Assembly (NCBI RefSeq): GCF_036669915.1
Contig: NC_089315.1
Span: forward strand, 29,385,631-29,449,630
DNA length: 64,000 bases
DNA from: Pocillopora verrucosa
Lineage: Eukaryota > Cnidaria > Anthozoa > Scleractinia > Pocilloporidae
Direction: 5' to 3'
Position 1 is the first letter of the stretch; every line of letters begins with the position of its first letter. Position numbers and translations under genes: made by a program. Of the stretch, positions 45,550 to 59,250 are shown one piece after another. The notes under the pieces are model-generated. The model saw nothing but the letters and a program-made list of their open reading frames with translations, did no database searches and was not told the origin of the DNA.

Positions 45550-45748
45550 AATTTGTTTTATATAATAAAGAATTTTAAAAAGTTTTAATGATGACGTCAT
45601 CTATACATCTGTCCTCCAATAGATCATAAGTGAGAACCAATCAGAATGCGTGCATAACTGAGCTTATTATATAAATGCATATTTACCATATTGTCCTCGA
45701 TATGTAACAATTTGTTTGATAATCAAGATCATTTCCTTTGTTCTGGTG

Positions 45749-45921
45749 ACCTTAACGTGTAATTCAGGGGTAATCTATCAAGCAGACCAGTGATGAGAAT
45801 AAAGAAAAATATCAGAGGATTATTAGTTGATCCAACACCAAATTCTCAAAACTAATGTCACAAGAACTGTATGGCAGACAGTAAGGAGAATTACTAATGA
45901 GATCTTGGGAGTTAAAGGGTT
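45749..45921 (+). mobile_element. TTAA-type MITE, family B copy
   Basis: Contains CAAGCAGACCAGTGATGAG, GATTATTAGTTGATCC, ACACCAAATTCTC and GGCAGACAGTAAGGAG, and ends AGATCTTGGGAGTTAAAGGG. The left end is worn. Confidence 0.75.
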
Positions 45922-46899
45922 CACAGAATTCAGACAGTGTAAGTACATAACACTTTAAGTTCATTGTTTTTATTCTTTCAAATATTCCCTATCAAATTGC
46001 ATTATATCTAAATTATATCTTAAAACTTACCATTTCCTATTAGATCTGCATCTTTTCTGCCCCTTTGACTAAAATACGTACAGTAACTGACCCATTAATT
46101 AAAATTCATTGAATCTACTTTGTGCATTTCCTTACACTGTGTTTTGATGATAGAAATACAATTTCCTTGTTAAACATACATGATGATCATAAAAATTGCC
46201 GTGTAATGAACAATTCCCTAACCCAAGCTGATTTCCCATGACTTGATATCAAGAAAAACCCTAACTTTACCAAACTGTACACTTTTTGAAAATATTCACC
46301 CTTGAAAACTCCAGCAGCTTGGCTGCTTTAGCTGAGAAATGACAATGCCTGCACTGTCAAGGCTCATTTCAAATGTTTCAGTGTACTTGTTGCCATAGAA
46401 TGGACAATAGTTTTCAACTGTTCTTTCAAATAAATCTGATGAAAATTATGTAATTTTACCACTTCTTCCCTTTTTTCTAGTTTATAAGGCTTTGCCTCAG
46501 TCACTTCATATCACTGTCATTTAAGAATGAATATTATGTAAAAATTATTTTCAGTATTTACCTCTTCGTCATCATTCAAATGCATTAAATACAAAATACT
46601 TCTTGTCAATTTATATATTTCTATAAAACTTATGGAATAAATACACTGCTCATAAAACTACCGTTTGCCAATAATAAATAACCAATTTGAAAATGTGTCT
46701 TAAAGAGCACCTAAATTTAAATTCATTTCAAGTTGGTTGCACTTTGGAACACAGGCAACTTGAGTTCAGGCTACTTGAAAGTTTTGGAGAGGGTAGTTGA
46801 TGTTTCAGATTTGCAGATTTTCTATGTAGACAATGATGTATGATGAAAGTACTTGACATCAGTGTTCTGTAATTGAGGCTTAAGAGGAAGTCCCTGTTC

Positions 46900-49800
46900 T
46901 CAAATTTGTACACACACATTGTTTGCAAGTAAAGTACAATTTCTACTCATATGAGCATCAAGATCATCCTCCAACATTTTGAGTGTTTGCCGCACCTACA
47001 GGAAAATAAAAAAATGCTTTGGTCATTAAAATAGATTGTTCATCATTTTAAGATCTTGTTAGGGCTTTCGGCTTAATTGTTATTAAAATGACCAGTTGGA
47101 AATCTAAAGTGATAAAATGGTCACCATGCAGAAATAAAATTTTAGCCATAAGAAGAAAGGACATTGCAGGTCACAAAATTGGCAACTTTCCTTGCAAGAT
47201 AAGACACAAATATTTTTTCTTCTTGCCATGCAACCAAACTGGTTGCACCTTGGAGCATTACATATAATTATATCAGGTCATAATAAGTTAGACTTAAAGA
47301 TCATCTAGATAGTGAACAAGTGACATACCTGTGTGATTGCATTCAAATTGGCTGCTACAATTGTTTTAAATCTGTAAAACAAAATAAAACATTACTCCAT
47401 GTAGTCATCAATCATGTGACATAAATTACTTTGTGGTTGTATAAAACTGATTTTGAAACTGCTCACATCTGGCCTTCAAAACAGGAATGTTTTATCTTGG
47501 AATGAAATTTAATTAAAAATTTGAAGTCATTGTTTCTCACAGTTGCTGGAGTAGTATATGGCTAGGGTAGAATAAATGTTTTAATCTGAGAAAAGTCAGA
47601 AATATCCTCACCTAACTATTTCTGCATCAAAAACTTCCTGACGAAGTTTCCACAATTGATGCATTGACTTTTGACTGGAAAAAAAATTACCATCAAGATA
47701 TTTATTAATAACAATAACAAATTCATCTCTTTAACTTTACACTGTGATTGGTCTGGAAAACTCCTACTATAGTACCCTCTCAAAACTAAAACTAATTGCC
47801 TTTAAGTTTCTTGCACGATCACTTGATGAAGTAAATCTTGTTCTTACTTGAGTTCTGATTGGTTCCTTGTGATATTTTCCTTCACTCTAATTGGCTGCTG
47901 CAATTACTTACTAATCAATTGGTTTTTTCTAGAACACTCAATCCAAATGTTCTATTGTTGTATGCATTCCATGCTTATCAAGGAATATAGTATAAAGTTT
48001 CTAGGTAAATGAGAACAACATTAACTAATTACAAAACCAATAAAAACCTTTATCAATCCAACTTACAGAAGAATCTTTTCTGGAGGATAAGATAATTGTG
48101 CCATGATTTTAGGTTCCAATATGGAAATACGTTGAAGCAGGAATAAACTGCACATTATTAAACATGTTATTCTGAAACAAAATTAAAATATATTCAATCT
48201 TTCACTGTACATGTAAGTCTCAATGACACTAAAACATGATAAAACAAACAAACATTATCATCATCATTCACCTGATCATTGACATAATCACTGCCTTCAT
48301 TGTTGCCACTATCATTATAATCATGAGGTTTACAAATTTAAAGAAACTTTAATGAGAGCTGCTTACATCAAAGGAGTTTGATAAAAACTCTTGGTACTTA
48401 CAGAAAACAAGTAGTTATGTAAAAGAGCTGTTCCCTTGTAAGTCTGCAAAGACAAAGTTTGACCAGTGTGCAAAAGTAATGTTTCCACTTGGTAAAAACA
48501 TTAAAGTGATAGAAAGTTTAATAATAACCTTATAATGATATAATAAACTTTATGGCATTAATATCAGTTATTTCTTGATATTGGTCAAGAAAATCTTTCA
48601 TTTCTCTCAGCTAACAATGTTTAAATATTCTGAGCATTTTCTCTTGTCTTTTATCTTATGTCAAATTTTCAGAACAAGTATCATTCAGATACTTCTAAAA
48701 TACAAAGGAAACTGTTACAAACTATACATAATATTGTAACTTTTAACTTCTATACACTTACAAATAAGATTCACATGTCCATTAAATACTGCAGTGCCTT
48801 CACCCACCTTCTGACTAAACGCAGGCTGACTTGAAAGTATGAGTAAACAGTTTCAGCTACTGAAGCTAAAAACATTGCAGCACCAGCTGAAAAATAAGCA
48901 AAATACAATAAATACACACACCATAAGTAAACAATAGAACAAAAAGGGCAAATTACAAACAAACAACCAGATAAATACCACTAACAGAAAGTTACAAAAT
49001 ATTACAATGATAACAGTTACAAAACATTAAAAATGACAATAAACTTTCCAGCAATAAGCTGTAATTACTTAGTTATGAATTATTTATTAAGTTTTCAAAC
49101 TATGAATAACAAAAACTATCACTGAACATATCTTAATTAGAAACTGCTGTTGGAGTTTAACAAACTATTATTTAATAATTGATAATTAATACACACATCA
49201 AATGAATGCTGCTCTTACCACAGCCAGTAATTTTTGCAGGGTCTTGACATCTAGAAACTGAGCTTTTTTCACCCAGATGTGAAATATGGCCACCTCTTTT
49301 ACTCATCACCATTTTTCCTTCCTCATCCACATCTTTAATTCTTGATAAATTTTCAGAGGATGCTTTTCTAGCTTGTTCACATTTCTTGCAATGACCAGCA
49401 TGTTCTCCAGGACCACCAGCACTGCACTCATGGTCTTCATCTACATATGAAATGACATAAATGTAAAGTGAAGATCATGATCTGCAATAAAATTATGCAA
49501 CTCAAAATATGTTTAATATGAAGAGTTAAAATCGATTTACTCCTTAACCTACTACTACACATTCCCTGGCTTGTAAATTAGTTGCAATTGATGCCAGATC
49601 AAGATAACAACTTCTACCAGATAAGTTTGAATATTCTCATTACCTGTTTGCTGAATAATGTATGGATGTTATAGGGAGAAGTTATATGTTAATTACTTCT
49701 CGGAGGTCAAAGGCTAATATATCAGTTCTTCAACTAAAACCTATACAGAAACACAGTCAAGAACATGTACATATAGTCCTACGTTGCTGATTGACTGGAA

Positions 49801-52800
49801 GAAAAGTTGAAATTTAAAAATATTTTCAAATGTTTCATATAAACCAATTAAGTTTCCTCATATTGAATTTCCAGAGCATTAAAACTTACAAATTGTAAAC
49901 ATTGACTAAAAAAACCAGAAATATTAATGTCCATCTCAGATTAATTGCACTTATATTTCATTGAAAACACAACCATTAACAGAGTCATTAAACATGTTAA
50001 ACACATTATAATTGAATCAGTAAGGTGGTAACATCTATCAATGTACCATCGTTTCCCTCTATATTCTGTTCTTCATCTTCATCTTCATCTTCCCACACAT
50101 CTTTATCTTCTGACGGAGAACCAGCTTCAGTTTGCTGGGAGAGAATAGGTCACATGTGAGCATGTGTACAATACATATTAATTACTTAACACACAAACTG
50201 CTGCAGTAAAATCATTTTAAAAGTATTCACTGTGAGTAATGATATATTTGAGTTATCAAATATTCCTCCTCTGAGCCTTAAAGCACTTCTATCCAGCATC
50301 TTGATAAATTGTAATTAAGCAATAGTCTTAAAGTAATTACCCCTCTATGGATGAAAGCCCAACAGTTTTAATCAAAAAATCAAATCTTGAACTCTCAAGA
50401 TAACTACTACTCACCTGATTCTCCCCATCAGCTTCATCCATTTTCTGAATTAAAGAAACAAATTCACAACATCAAGTACCAATAGATCACAACTATTTAT
50501 TAGAAACTTCTTTTATTTTTCAACCAAGGCACTAGCTGTTAGTAATGTGTAACAACTCTAAATTTCAAATTTCTTTTTTATCAGTCTTCTTTGTTCACAA
50601 GAAATTACTAACAATGAACACACTTTCATCAGGCCATTCAGTAAGTTAAAAAGGCATAGATCAGAGAGAAATGATAATGGCTACATGGTGATGATGGAGC
50701 ATTCAAAGTACCTATTATAACTGTAAATAAGTATCACTGATACAAGTTACCAGTAACCAGCTAAAGGTATAAAACAGAAATCAATCAGACCTGGAATAAG
50801 TTAAGTGACCTCATGTACTAACCTGATTCTTAGCTTTGACTTCATCCCACACCTGAAGGAGGAGTTTGTAGACAGTTTCTCTGGATAAGAACGATGAAAA
50901 GAAGTGCTGCGAAAGGTGAAAAACAGTTCAGTTACAGAGTAAATTTGTGATTTATTTCGCCTTACAGTATCAGCCCTGAATCATACATTAAGTTCATGAG
51001 AGCAATGGAAATGATCAACAAATACAAGAGCTCTTGATTGTTAAGCAATTAAATCTCCTTGTCAGCATCTTAGGAAATACATGGAAAACAGTATAGAGAA
51101 TGTGCATACTGATCTTAGGGTGTAAAGGGTTAAGATCTATTGGAGGAAACATGTATATATGGCCTCACCAATAACAACCTTTTGCTTGTTTTATCACATA
51201 AAACATGGATTCCATGTTGCTGTAGGTTTGTACAGGTGCTGTTAGTAATAGATTACAGAAGACATCAAATTGTGGTAAAAACGTCAGCAACACACCTGGC
51301 TGCACCTGGTGGTGTGTTGCTTTTCGTTCTAGCCACATATTTACATCATCTGTGATCTATTACTGAACAGACACATGGCAACATGGAACCTGTTTGTCAT
51401 ACAAGCAGTCCCTAACTTTGCTAACAACAAAGCTATAATACTATTAAGATTATCACACCACATAATTAATACCAATAACAAAAACAACTTGCAATGAGCT
51501 AACCTTTTCCTCATCAGTACAGATAAGAATTGCATTGGGTACAACATAAGCTGTTTTCTCCCTAGTTATGGACTGAATTTTAGTACAATCTATTGTTACC
51601 TGTAAATTAAATGAGGAACACAAATTCAATGAAAAACAGTCAATACATTTAATTCTTCCTTCTTAATAATACTAACAATTATTTGCCCCTGGCTAACTGA
51701 ATATGGTTATTAACCCCTTTAAACCCTGAGAGAGACCAGCATCTAATTTCTCCTTACAGTCATACAGCTGAACCATTCATTAAGATCATGAGAATAAAGG
51801 AAATGATCGCCAACCAAAGAAGCTTTGATTGTTAAACAAATTCTCCTTGTCAGTACTACAGGAAATGTATAGAGGATAGCACGAAGAATGTGGATACTGA
51901 TGTTAGGGTATAAAGGGTTAAATAATGCTGAAATAAAGTTTGAGGGACCAATCAGCTGAGCATTTCTTGAGAATGTTATATTCTATGTAACGTTTATAAG
52001 CCATTAGTAAAATATCAATTTGAGAGCTACAGAACTAAAGTTTTCATAATAATTACTATTTTCTTCTTCAGAGACATATAAAAAAAATTATTAGGTGTCC
52101 ATTCATTTTTTTTGAAACTGAGTGCTGCATTGGGAACCTAAGTCAGCAAACACAAGGGCATTCAAGGTGTTCTTCAGAGATTCGATAATTCACTCACTGC
52201 TAAACAGAATTCTTCAGCTTTTTCTTTATTTAGATATCAAAGTTATATTTCCCAATCAACTAACAACGTTCCTCCCCTACTTCATTTCTTGAATGAAATG
52301 AAAACTGACAGTGAACGTATGAAAATCATAGTGTAAACTGTGGATAAAGACATGAATATGAAAGCGATCTTTGCAGTAATGAACACTACTTAAGCAGTTG
52401 TAGCAGAAATAAGGCTTGAAAACTCTATGATTATAGCATTAAGATATGACATAACACTCAACCAATCAGAGATTGTGCCCTACCATGATCACCAGCAATT
52501 ACTCTGGAGTAATTACAAGTCTTCTAAATATTCTTTTAATCATAATATGAAAAAACACCAAAAATAGAAGTAAAAATAGGATATAAAAGGGAATCAATAC
52601 TGGATGAAGGTTTTAAACTTACTTGTGTTTCCCACCCAAATATATTTGAATAAAAACAGAACCATCCTTGTGTGATGTAGATTCTTCCTTGGAGTAGAAT
52701 TTCACGACTTAGAGCACAGGAAAAATCTAAGAAGAGAATTTCATAACTCAAACAAAAAATAATAATCTAAAATTGTTGAACAACTGAATGTTACATGTTA

Positions 52801-55800
52801 AACAATTTTTGGGGGTTAAACTGGAAGAAAATGTGGACACTACAGAATGGCAAGATGACAAAATCCATGAAAATTTCTAGACATTCTCTTATAATAAATA
52901 AAATAATCAAGAGTGCAACACTCAAAAGTTTTTTGAATCAAAAGGACTTTTCATCAAACCTTCTCATCAATGTTGGCATGTATATTATTTTATTAAATGT
53001 AAGTTCATATACTTACCATTTATGGGGAACTGGTCCATTGGAACACTCTTAAAAAGACGGTGAAATTCTTCATAGGGAGTCCGTGTTGACAGTAAAGACT
53101 GCAAGTAAAAAAAAATTAACCAAAAACAAAAACTGTGAATCAATGTGAACTGTGTCAACAAAATACAGGTCAAAACTGAACTGGTGCCAGTTTAGCACCA
53201 TTGTGTACCTCCCAAAAAGTGACAAATCAACACCTAAATTTATTAAATCCTGGCATTCAAAAGGTTGTCTTACTAAGTATGATTATTTGCTTAAATGATT
53301 ATCAGAATATGCCACTTATTTGCTTAGTTTCACGTTATTTACTATTAAAATAATATAACTATCATAGTCAAAAATCATATGCCACATATCACCCTGATTT
53401 AAAACATTTTCTGAACTAGCCCAACAACTTTCATACTGTTTTTAACCATCCCATATCATAAAAGCCACTATTTGTCCTACTAACAGGTCCTGTGAGTTTC
53501 AAATAATAACAAATTTCTAAGCGCAGAGAGCTGTCAGACCATCATATGTGAACAAGAAGTTTTGTTATATAAAATGCAGTGCCACCATAATTTTTTGCTT
53601 TATGGTTAGGCAGTAGCACAGCTATGTTAATACAAAAAATAGCAACAGCTGTTCAATTTTGGCACTTTTTGGAAATGAATTGTATCGGGGCCAATTAAAA
53701 TTAGTATTCAAATTCAAATGGACTACAACACTAAGGCTAGACATCAACATCAGGTGTTTTAGCATTGACAAGTTAAATCTAAGCAATGATTAATAAAAGT
53801 TATCGACAGATGAAACTCTGTGTTTACAAAAGAATGACAGGTAAATATCCCTCAAAATATTTTTAATACCACAAAGAACCTCTGATATACAGTTTCAGGG
53901 CAAACTTTCAATTTCAACTTGTCGGTTTGTAAAAACCTTTGGGAAAACTTCACAACTCTATTATCATTAAAATAAATTTAAACATTAACCTAATTTAGGT
54001 TAGTGTATAACACCGGTCTTCACAAAAATGTAAAATGTATAATATGTATTGATGTGTGCATAAATACTGTATGGTAAATGTCTCACCATAGAATTTTGTT
54101 TGAATAAGCTGACTAGAGCCATACTGCCCAGCATATATCTATCACCAGAAATAGATATGAAGTGCTAAAGGACTTTGAATTCAAAGATTAGATCAAAATG
54201 CTCAGTTTAAGAAAACTTTCATATCTTGGACACTAGCATTTACCCCATCGTGGCTATTCCTTTTGAATCAATAATTTATACACTACAAGCCATCAGAATT
54301 GATTTCCAAACCAAGCATTCTCAAAATGGGTTTCCTGCAATTCTGAGAATATAATGCAGTCCCAATTCTAAAGGTATTAAGGACAAAATACTGAGCCACA
54401 AATTAGCCAAAAATTCTGAGGGTTGAAATAAAAGTTTTACCCATTTCACAAATAAATAACACTCAGTCTGTGTCTTTTAAAATTTTTGAGTTGAAGAATA
54501 TTTTCGAAAACCATGAAACATGCTCTGAGATATAAATTTTTTTTTTGGTTCGAGTTCTGTAAGCCACCTATTTGTTATTTTTGCAGAAAATCTTGGCTGG
54601 ATGACTGCCATCTGACAGTTCATTCACATGTGAACTCAGGAAACCATGCAGAAGTAGGTTGCTATAATTTTGAAATTTTACTAACTTAAAACTGCAGCTT
54701 GTAGTTTAAGAATGAAGATTCTTATAATAGTTGACAAGTAAGTCATTAGTTTAGGAATTCAAGCCTTCTAGAGTTTTAATAAAAGCTTTACATAAACAGG
54801 AAATGTTGATGTCAATTTACCCATCTGTTCTGTGAGTTAGCTCCTTTCCTTCGTGCTTTGCTTGTGACTTGGAAACTATCATCCTTAGATCGGCCAAATA
54901 CTACATTCCGCCGCCTTAGTTTTCGTTTCCCTGCATTCATGGTAATTTGGGAAAGGACCTTCGGTATGTCCTCACTTTTAATTGAAATGCATGAGACATT
55001 ATGCAGACTTGGTTCGAGTGAGGAACAAACCGGTCAGAATCATTTCACAAGCAGATAATTAATTCAAGGCTTAAAATAAACCAGTGTTCAGAAACAGACC
55101 ACAGAGATGACAGGTTGCTCCTGATTGGCTACAAACAAGTGGCAGGTGAAAGAATACAATTGGTAGTAGCATTTATCCCAAAGTAAATTGTCTTATGTAA
55201 AGAAAATAACCCAATAGAACTCCTGATGGTTTGAATGAATACAACGTAACTTAAATGTTTAGACTTGTCACATGGGAAGATGAATACAAACACTTTTGTT
55301 ACTCTCAACTGAAGGTAAACTGTTAGGTACAAAATCCAAGTGTTCAATATTTTTAAGCCAGGCAAGAATGCAGATGAATCATTTGAACAAAAAAAAATTC
55401 ATGGAAATCTAAGATAATATCAGAATTAAATTCTTAACTAGGATTAAAAACCATGAAAGAGATTAAGATTTGCCCTTTCAAATCCTTTTCCTTCTAGTCA
55501 AACAGTACAGCCACATTTAGAGCATTTCAAAGAATTTACACATGCCCAAGACATCAAGAACAAGCAAAATAAAAATATAAATTAATTTTTCTCTCTACTT
55601 TTGGGGGTTACCTGTTTTGTAAAACAAAACCACCTGTCAATTATATCACACTGTGTCAACTTAATAATTTATCACATCCAATAACCTTCTTGGCTAATAT
55701 CCATAGAGACATTACACCTTAAAATGCAGTTGGGGTACAAAATGTGAATGTATATGTTGCTGTTAAATTTCAATTTTGAGTTTAAAAAATTTATATTTAT

Positions 55801-58800
55801 ACTGATCCCAAGTTTTCATATTTTGTGTCATAACCATACTAAATTATTACCAGGACTTGGGGACAAAGAGAACTTAGAGTCTATGTTAATAGGAATAATT
55901 AAACTTCTACCTGAGGTTAAATTGTATGTGACTCCAACATATAAGAAGACAATACATATTGACAGCTAACTGAACATAAAAGCACTTAGCACTTACAGCA
56001 GTGTTCAGTGAGTGGCCAGAACATTTGAAAATTAAATAAAACTGCTTTGGCATTCTGGCTGGGTGGAGACTTCAAATTCACTCAGATTATTTACTGTGTA
56101 GGAAACAAAACTATATTTCCATTCATTTTATCAGAAACATATTACTTAAAAATGGTGGTCTAACTTAAACATCTATATCATGGAATAGGACAGATAACCT
56201 TACAGGTAATAAAAAATAATAAAAATATATGATTTTGAAGTGACTTTCACAAGGAATACTCCATTTATTTATACCTCTATCAATAAACAACCTTAAAGTC
56301 CTTCTCTTGTCACACATTAACATCTTTACATTTGTACTTGTTCTGTGTCAATTACCATAATCATTAAAATGACTTTTAATACTGTTGTTTATGATAATTT
56401 TGGGTCTTTTTGTTGGCAATTTGTTAATATTTAAAAACTTCTAAAGCCAGCCATTAAGATAAAGAAAGTTGCATTAATGAATGGTTCTTGAAAGATTTGA
56501 CATTTCCAGAGCACAAAGCTTTTATGGTAAGTGGTTATTATTCTAGCAAGTATTAGTAAATAATTTTTAGATGGAGAAACACCTTAAAACTCTTTCCAAG
56601 ACATTGCAAACTGTAATCTTTCAATATCTTAGTAGGGTCCTGGGTAGAAATTGAGGAACCTTTACAGACACCTTTGGATCTTTGTAGAGACATTTTCTGA
56701 AGATTTTTTAAACTTTTTTCAAAGATTCATGATTTTTAATTCTTCATTTTGGGTACAAACTTCAAGACTTTTTCCAGACCTTTTCAAGACTACTATTAAT
56801 AATGACTTTCAGTTCTCAACACCTTCAAGGTCCTGTGCCAAGTAGCCTGGCCTGAGCAAAAAAACAGTTTTTAAGGGTTTTCTAGGTCTTGGACCTTTTG
56901 TCATAATTTATTTAAATTTGGTGATTTTCTTTAGATTTCATTCACAAGAAAATGCACGCAAATTTTGCTGCCGCTTGAAAAAAGAAAGAACTCCAGATTT
57001 ATACGCTAGTAATTATTTGTCAACATGTAAACTGAATATTTTTTATTTCTCTAGGTCTTGAGCTAGTTTACTGGTAACTTTCAAAGTTTCTGTACATTTT
57101 TCATGAATTTAAGACTCTGTAAGAGCCATGAAGATTTGTAAAGATCTATCACCGTTACATAACTGAATTATACTGTACCATTTTCCAACAGGTTATTAAC
57201 AAAACAGCCACATTGCACAGAAAAACAAGTAACCTTTCTAAGTCACAGTGAAGATTGAACCAAAAAAAAATTTTGACTCACATTCTTAAAACACATTATC
57301 AGGAAATTTTGAAAAATCATAAACACCAAATTTGTATTTATTCAATTATCTTTCAAACTAATTATTAAAATTAGTAACAGTACAAAGCTGGCTCACCTTG
57401 ATAAAGTTTGGTGTCCTATCTGATTTGAGAAGTTGTGACTGTAAAAAATTGAAAAAGAAAAACAAAGCTGATTATTATAAATCTAGTCTCACTGACAGAG
57501 TTTTGTCTTTCTTTAGCCTGATGCTCTCAACATCTCTTTTTTTAACAACATACCATGTCCTGTAATTTTCTAAGCTGGTGCTGTGAAATAAGGTTTGTGG
57601 CTAAGATCCTACATTGATTCTTGCAGATGCATTTAATGAAATTTTTTTTCTCACAATGAAAATATACATTTCTATAATTAACCATTACTTTCTATATCCA
57701 GAGAAGTTAAGACATTAAACTCCAATACTCTCCTTCTTATGAGCAATATGTAACTATGTTTTTGTCCCTCTCTTGAATGAAGGGAAGAATTGACTCCTTT
57801 GAAACAATTACTACTAACAATTACTCAGCAGCCCTCTACTGTAGAGACAATGATCTTTGACCCTTTCACTCTCAATATCTTTATCAATAATACTCCTTGT
57901 TGTCTGCCATTCAATTTTTTTTTCTATATTAAATTGGAGAATTTGGTATTGGATCAACTAATAATCCCCTAATTTACATTTTTCTTTATTCTCATTGCTT
58001 GTCTGCTAGATATTGATATTGTATGGGGAAATTCTGTTTTGGTCACTCATGGAAGTTAAAGGGTTTAGTTAATGATATCAAACTTCCAAATAGAATAATC
58101 TTACTGCCTCAATAATCAACACAAAGAGAGAATACTGGGCTTTAGTTTCCTAGAAACCCATTCAAATCAGTAAAAGAGGAGAAAGAATCAATATGACTTC
58201 TCCGCTAAGAGAACAGCGATGTTCAATTAACTCAGGGTGAACTCCCTTGCATGCATTAGAACTATTGCTAATTAGCAAAGCACTATCTTGTAGCCTAGTT
58301 AGACTCCTAAGTCTTTGAATTCTTTGTATCCTCCAGTAATAAAAAGTTTATTGATATAAGAACAATGACAGCTTAATGAAAGAATTTGACAAAATTTGAA
58401 TAAATTATCCAAATTAGAATGGCAAGTTTATGATATTGCATCACTGAGTTTAAAGATTTTGCGCAATTCACGAGGTCCCATTTCTCACAGCTCAAACTGA
58501 CATAAGCATCCGAAATGATTTTTGGAACAGACAAAGGCCAGCCCAAATGTAAAACTTCTTCAGCTGTAACTGAGTTGTTGCACATCAGACGATCAAGCCG
58601 CCACCTCCCACAAAATTAATTAAACGTGATTAAAGCGTGCATACAGGATAATACTGGCCTAACAGCAGAGGCAGAGGATACGACAAATTGTGGCTTCAAT
58701 GTACATGTCTCCGACCAAATAAGTACAAAGGCAGAAATATGTTACAATTAATTTGCGTAACCTAGAGCTAATGGCTAGCACTAGGTTCCCTCAAAAGGCG

Positions 58801-59250
58801 TCTTGTAAAGTTGTGCAACAATGAACATCCTTTTGGTCCAAAACAAAGTTTGTTAAAACTATAACACCTCTGTCACTGGAAATACTTTGATATCGGTCCA
58901 TTTCACGACTAAAAGCAGATATGTTTTAACGCTAGTTATATTTCCAGTATGTGCCATGTAGTCTGAGCTTTAAGATTAAAGTGCCCTATCATATTAGTAT
59001 GATCATTTGCTGTCAATATTTGTTGTTCGACCTGTAGTTGCGTTCCTATACAAAAACTTTCTCATCGATGCATATACGAACCTACCTTTGCACCAGAGGA
59101 CGATGAACTAAACTTCAGCGTATCTTGAAAAATCAGTGGCACATATTGCATTTTTCGTGTTAAGCTTTTTAAGCCCTTTGATCTCTCGACAAAGTTGACT
59201 TTTCCTCTCTTAACGAGCGTCACTTCTGGACGATCACTTTCGCACTCCAT
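46900..59250 (-). CDS. GRAMD2B: GRAMD2A/GRAMD2B-like GRAM-domain ER-membrane protein (446 aa)
   Basis: Fifteen exons join in phase: 59250-59086, 57438-57397, 53098-53017, 52726-52623, 51599-51504, 50906-50823, 50444-50415, 50134-50047, 49440-49219, 48886-48808, 48443-48402, 48171-48067, 47674-47612, 47371-47329, 46995-46900. The third to sixth encode a GRAM domain: EEFHRLFKSVP, DFSCALSREILLQGRIYI, GWFCFYSNIFGWET, DCTKIQSITREKTA, VPNAILICT, HFFSSFLSRETVYKLLLQVW. An acidic linker (WEDEDEDEEQ) follows, then a transmembrane segment (LFYITTCFLLITCLIMCSLF) and a short coiled-coil-like tail. No VASt domain is present, which separates it from GRAMD1/Aster and fits GRAMD2A/B. Family members are ER-anchored and bind plasma-membrane lipids at ER-PM contacts. 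The introns hold MITEs of families A, B and C and a foldback. An alternative first exon is proposed at 54821-54940. Confidence 0.9.
49540..49716 (+). mobile_element. TTAA-type MITE, family A, 5'-worn copy
   Basis: Shares GTAAATTAGTTG, GCCAGATCAAGATAACAACT, TCTACCAGATAAGTTTGAA and AATGTATGGATGTTATAGGG with the copies at 22253 and 35191. Confidence 0.75.
50963..51131 (+). mobile_element. TTAA-type MITE, family C, partial copy
   Basis: Shares CATTAAGTTCATGAGAG, AGCTCTTGATTGTTAAGCAA, CTCCTTGTCAGCATCTTAGG and the right end CTTAGGGTGTAAAGGGTTAA. The left terminus is absent. Confidence 0.7.
51207..51385. mobile_element. Foldback element, second copy of the 45.4-kb family
   Basis: GATTCCATGTTGCTGTAGGT, AATAGATTACAGAAGACATC and AAATTGTGGTAAAAACGTC on the left; ACATCATCTGTGATCTATTA, CTGAACAGACACATGGCAAC and ATGGAAC on the right. 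The centre differs from the 45.4-kb copy. Confidence 0.8.
51709..51921 (+). mobile_element. TTAA-type MITE, family C, full-length copy
   Basis: Begins TTAACCCCTTTAAACCCTGA and ends TGATGTTAGGGTATAAAGGG followed by TTAAA. About 210 bp, with TTAA at both outer ends. Confidence 0.8.
54821..54940 (-). CDS. Probable alternative first exon of the GRAMD2-like gene (40 codons)
   Basis: On the minus strand an ATG at 54940 opens exactly 40 codons (MNAGKRKLRRRNVVFGRSKD, then a SKARRKGANSQNRW end) up to a donor, TGG then GTAAAT at 54820. It ends in phase 0, which matches the phase-0 GRAM exon at 53098. A product starting here would replace the first 69 residues with a very basic 40-residue N-terminus. 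The frame stays open upstream to a TGA near 55035 with no good acceptor in between, so a first exon is favoured over an internal one. No transcript evidence is available. Confidence 0.5.
57857..58065 (-). mobile_element. TTAA-type MITE, family B copy, reverse orientation
   Basis: TTGACCCTTTCACTCTC on the left and GGAAGTTAAAGGGTTTAG on the right. The interior is the reverse complement of family B (GAATTTGGTATTGGATCAAC, CTTTATTCTCATTGCTTGTC). It lies in the first intron of the GRAMD2-like gene. Confidence 0.8.

Larger units (their letters stand above)
43981..46899. other. Convergent spacer between LARP6 and GRAMD2
   Basis: No exon seen. Holds the foldback element at 45383-45549 and a family B MITE at 45749-45921. 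The rest is AT-rich 3' flanking DNA of both genes. Confidence 0.6.

Noticed and set aside
54821-54867. Internal GRAMD2 exon starting at the acceptor CCAAG (TCACAAGC...)
   Set aside because: Its 47-bp length breaks the reading frame between the phase-0 exons on either side; the ATG-initiated 120-bp reading fits the phase instead.
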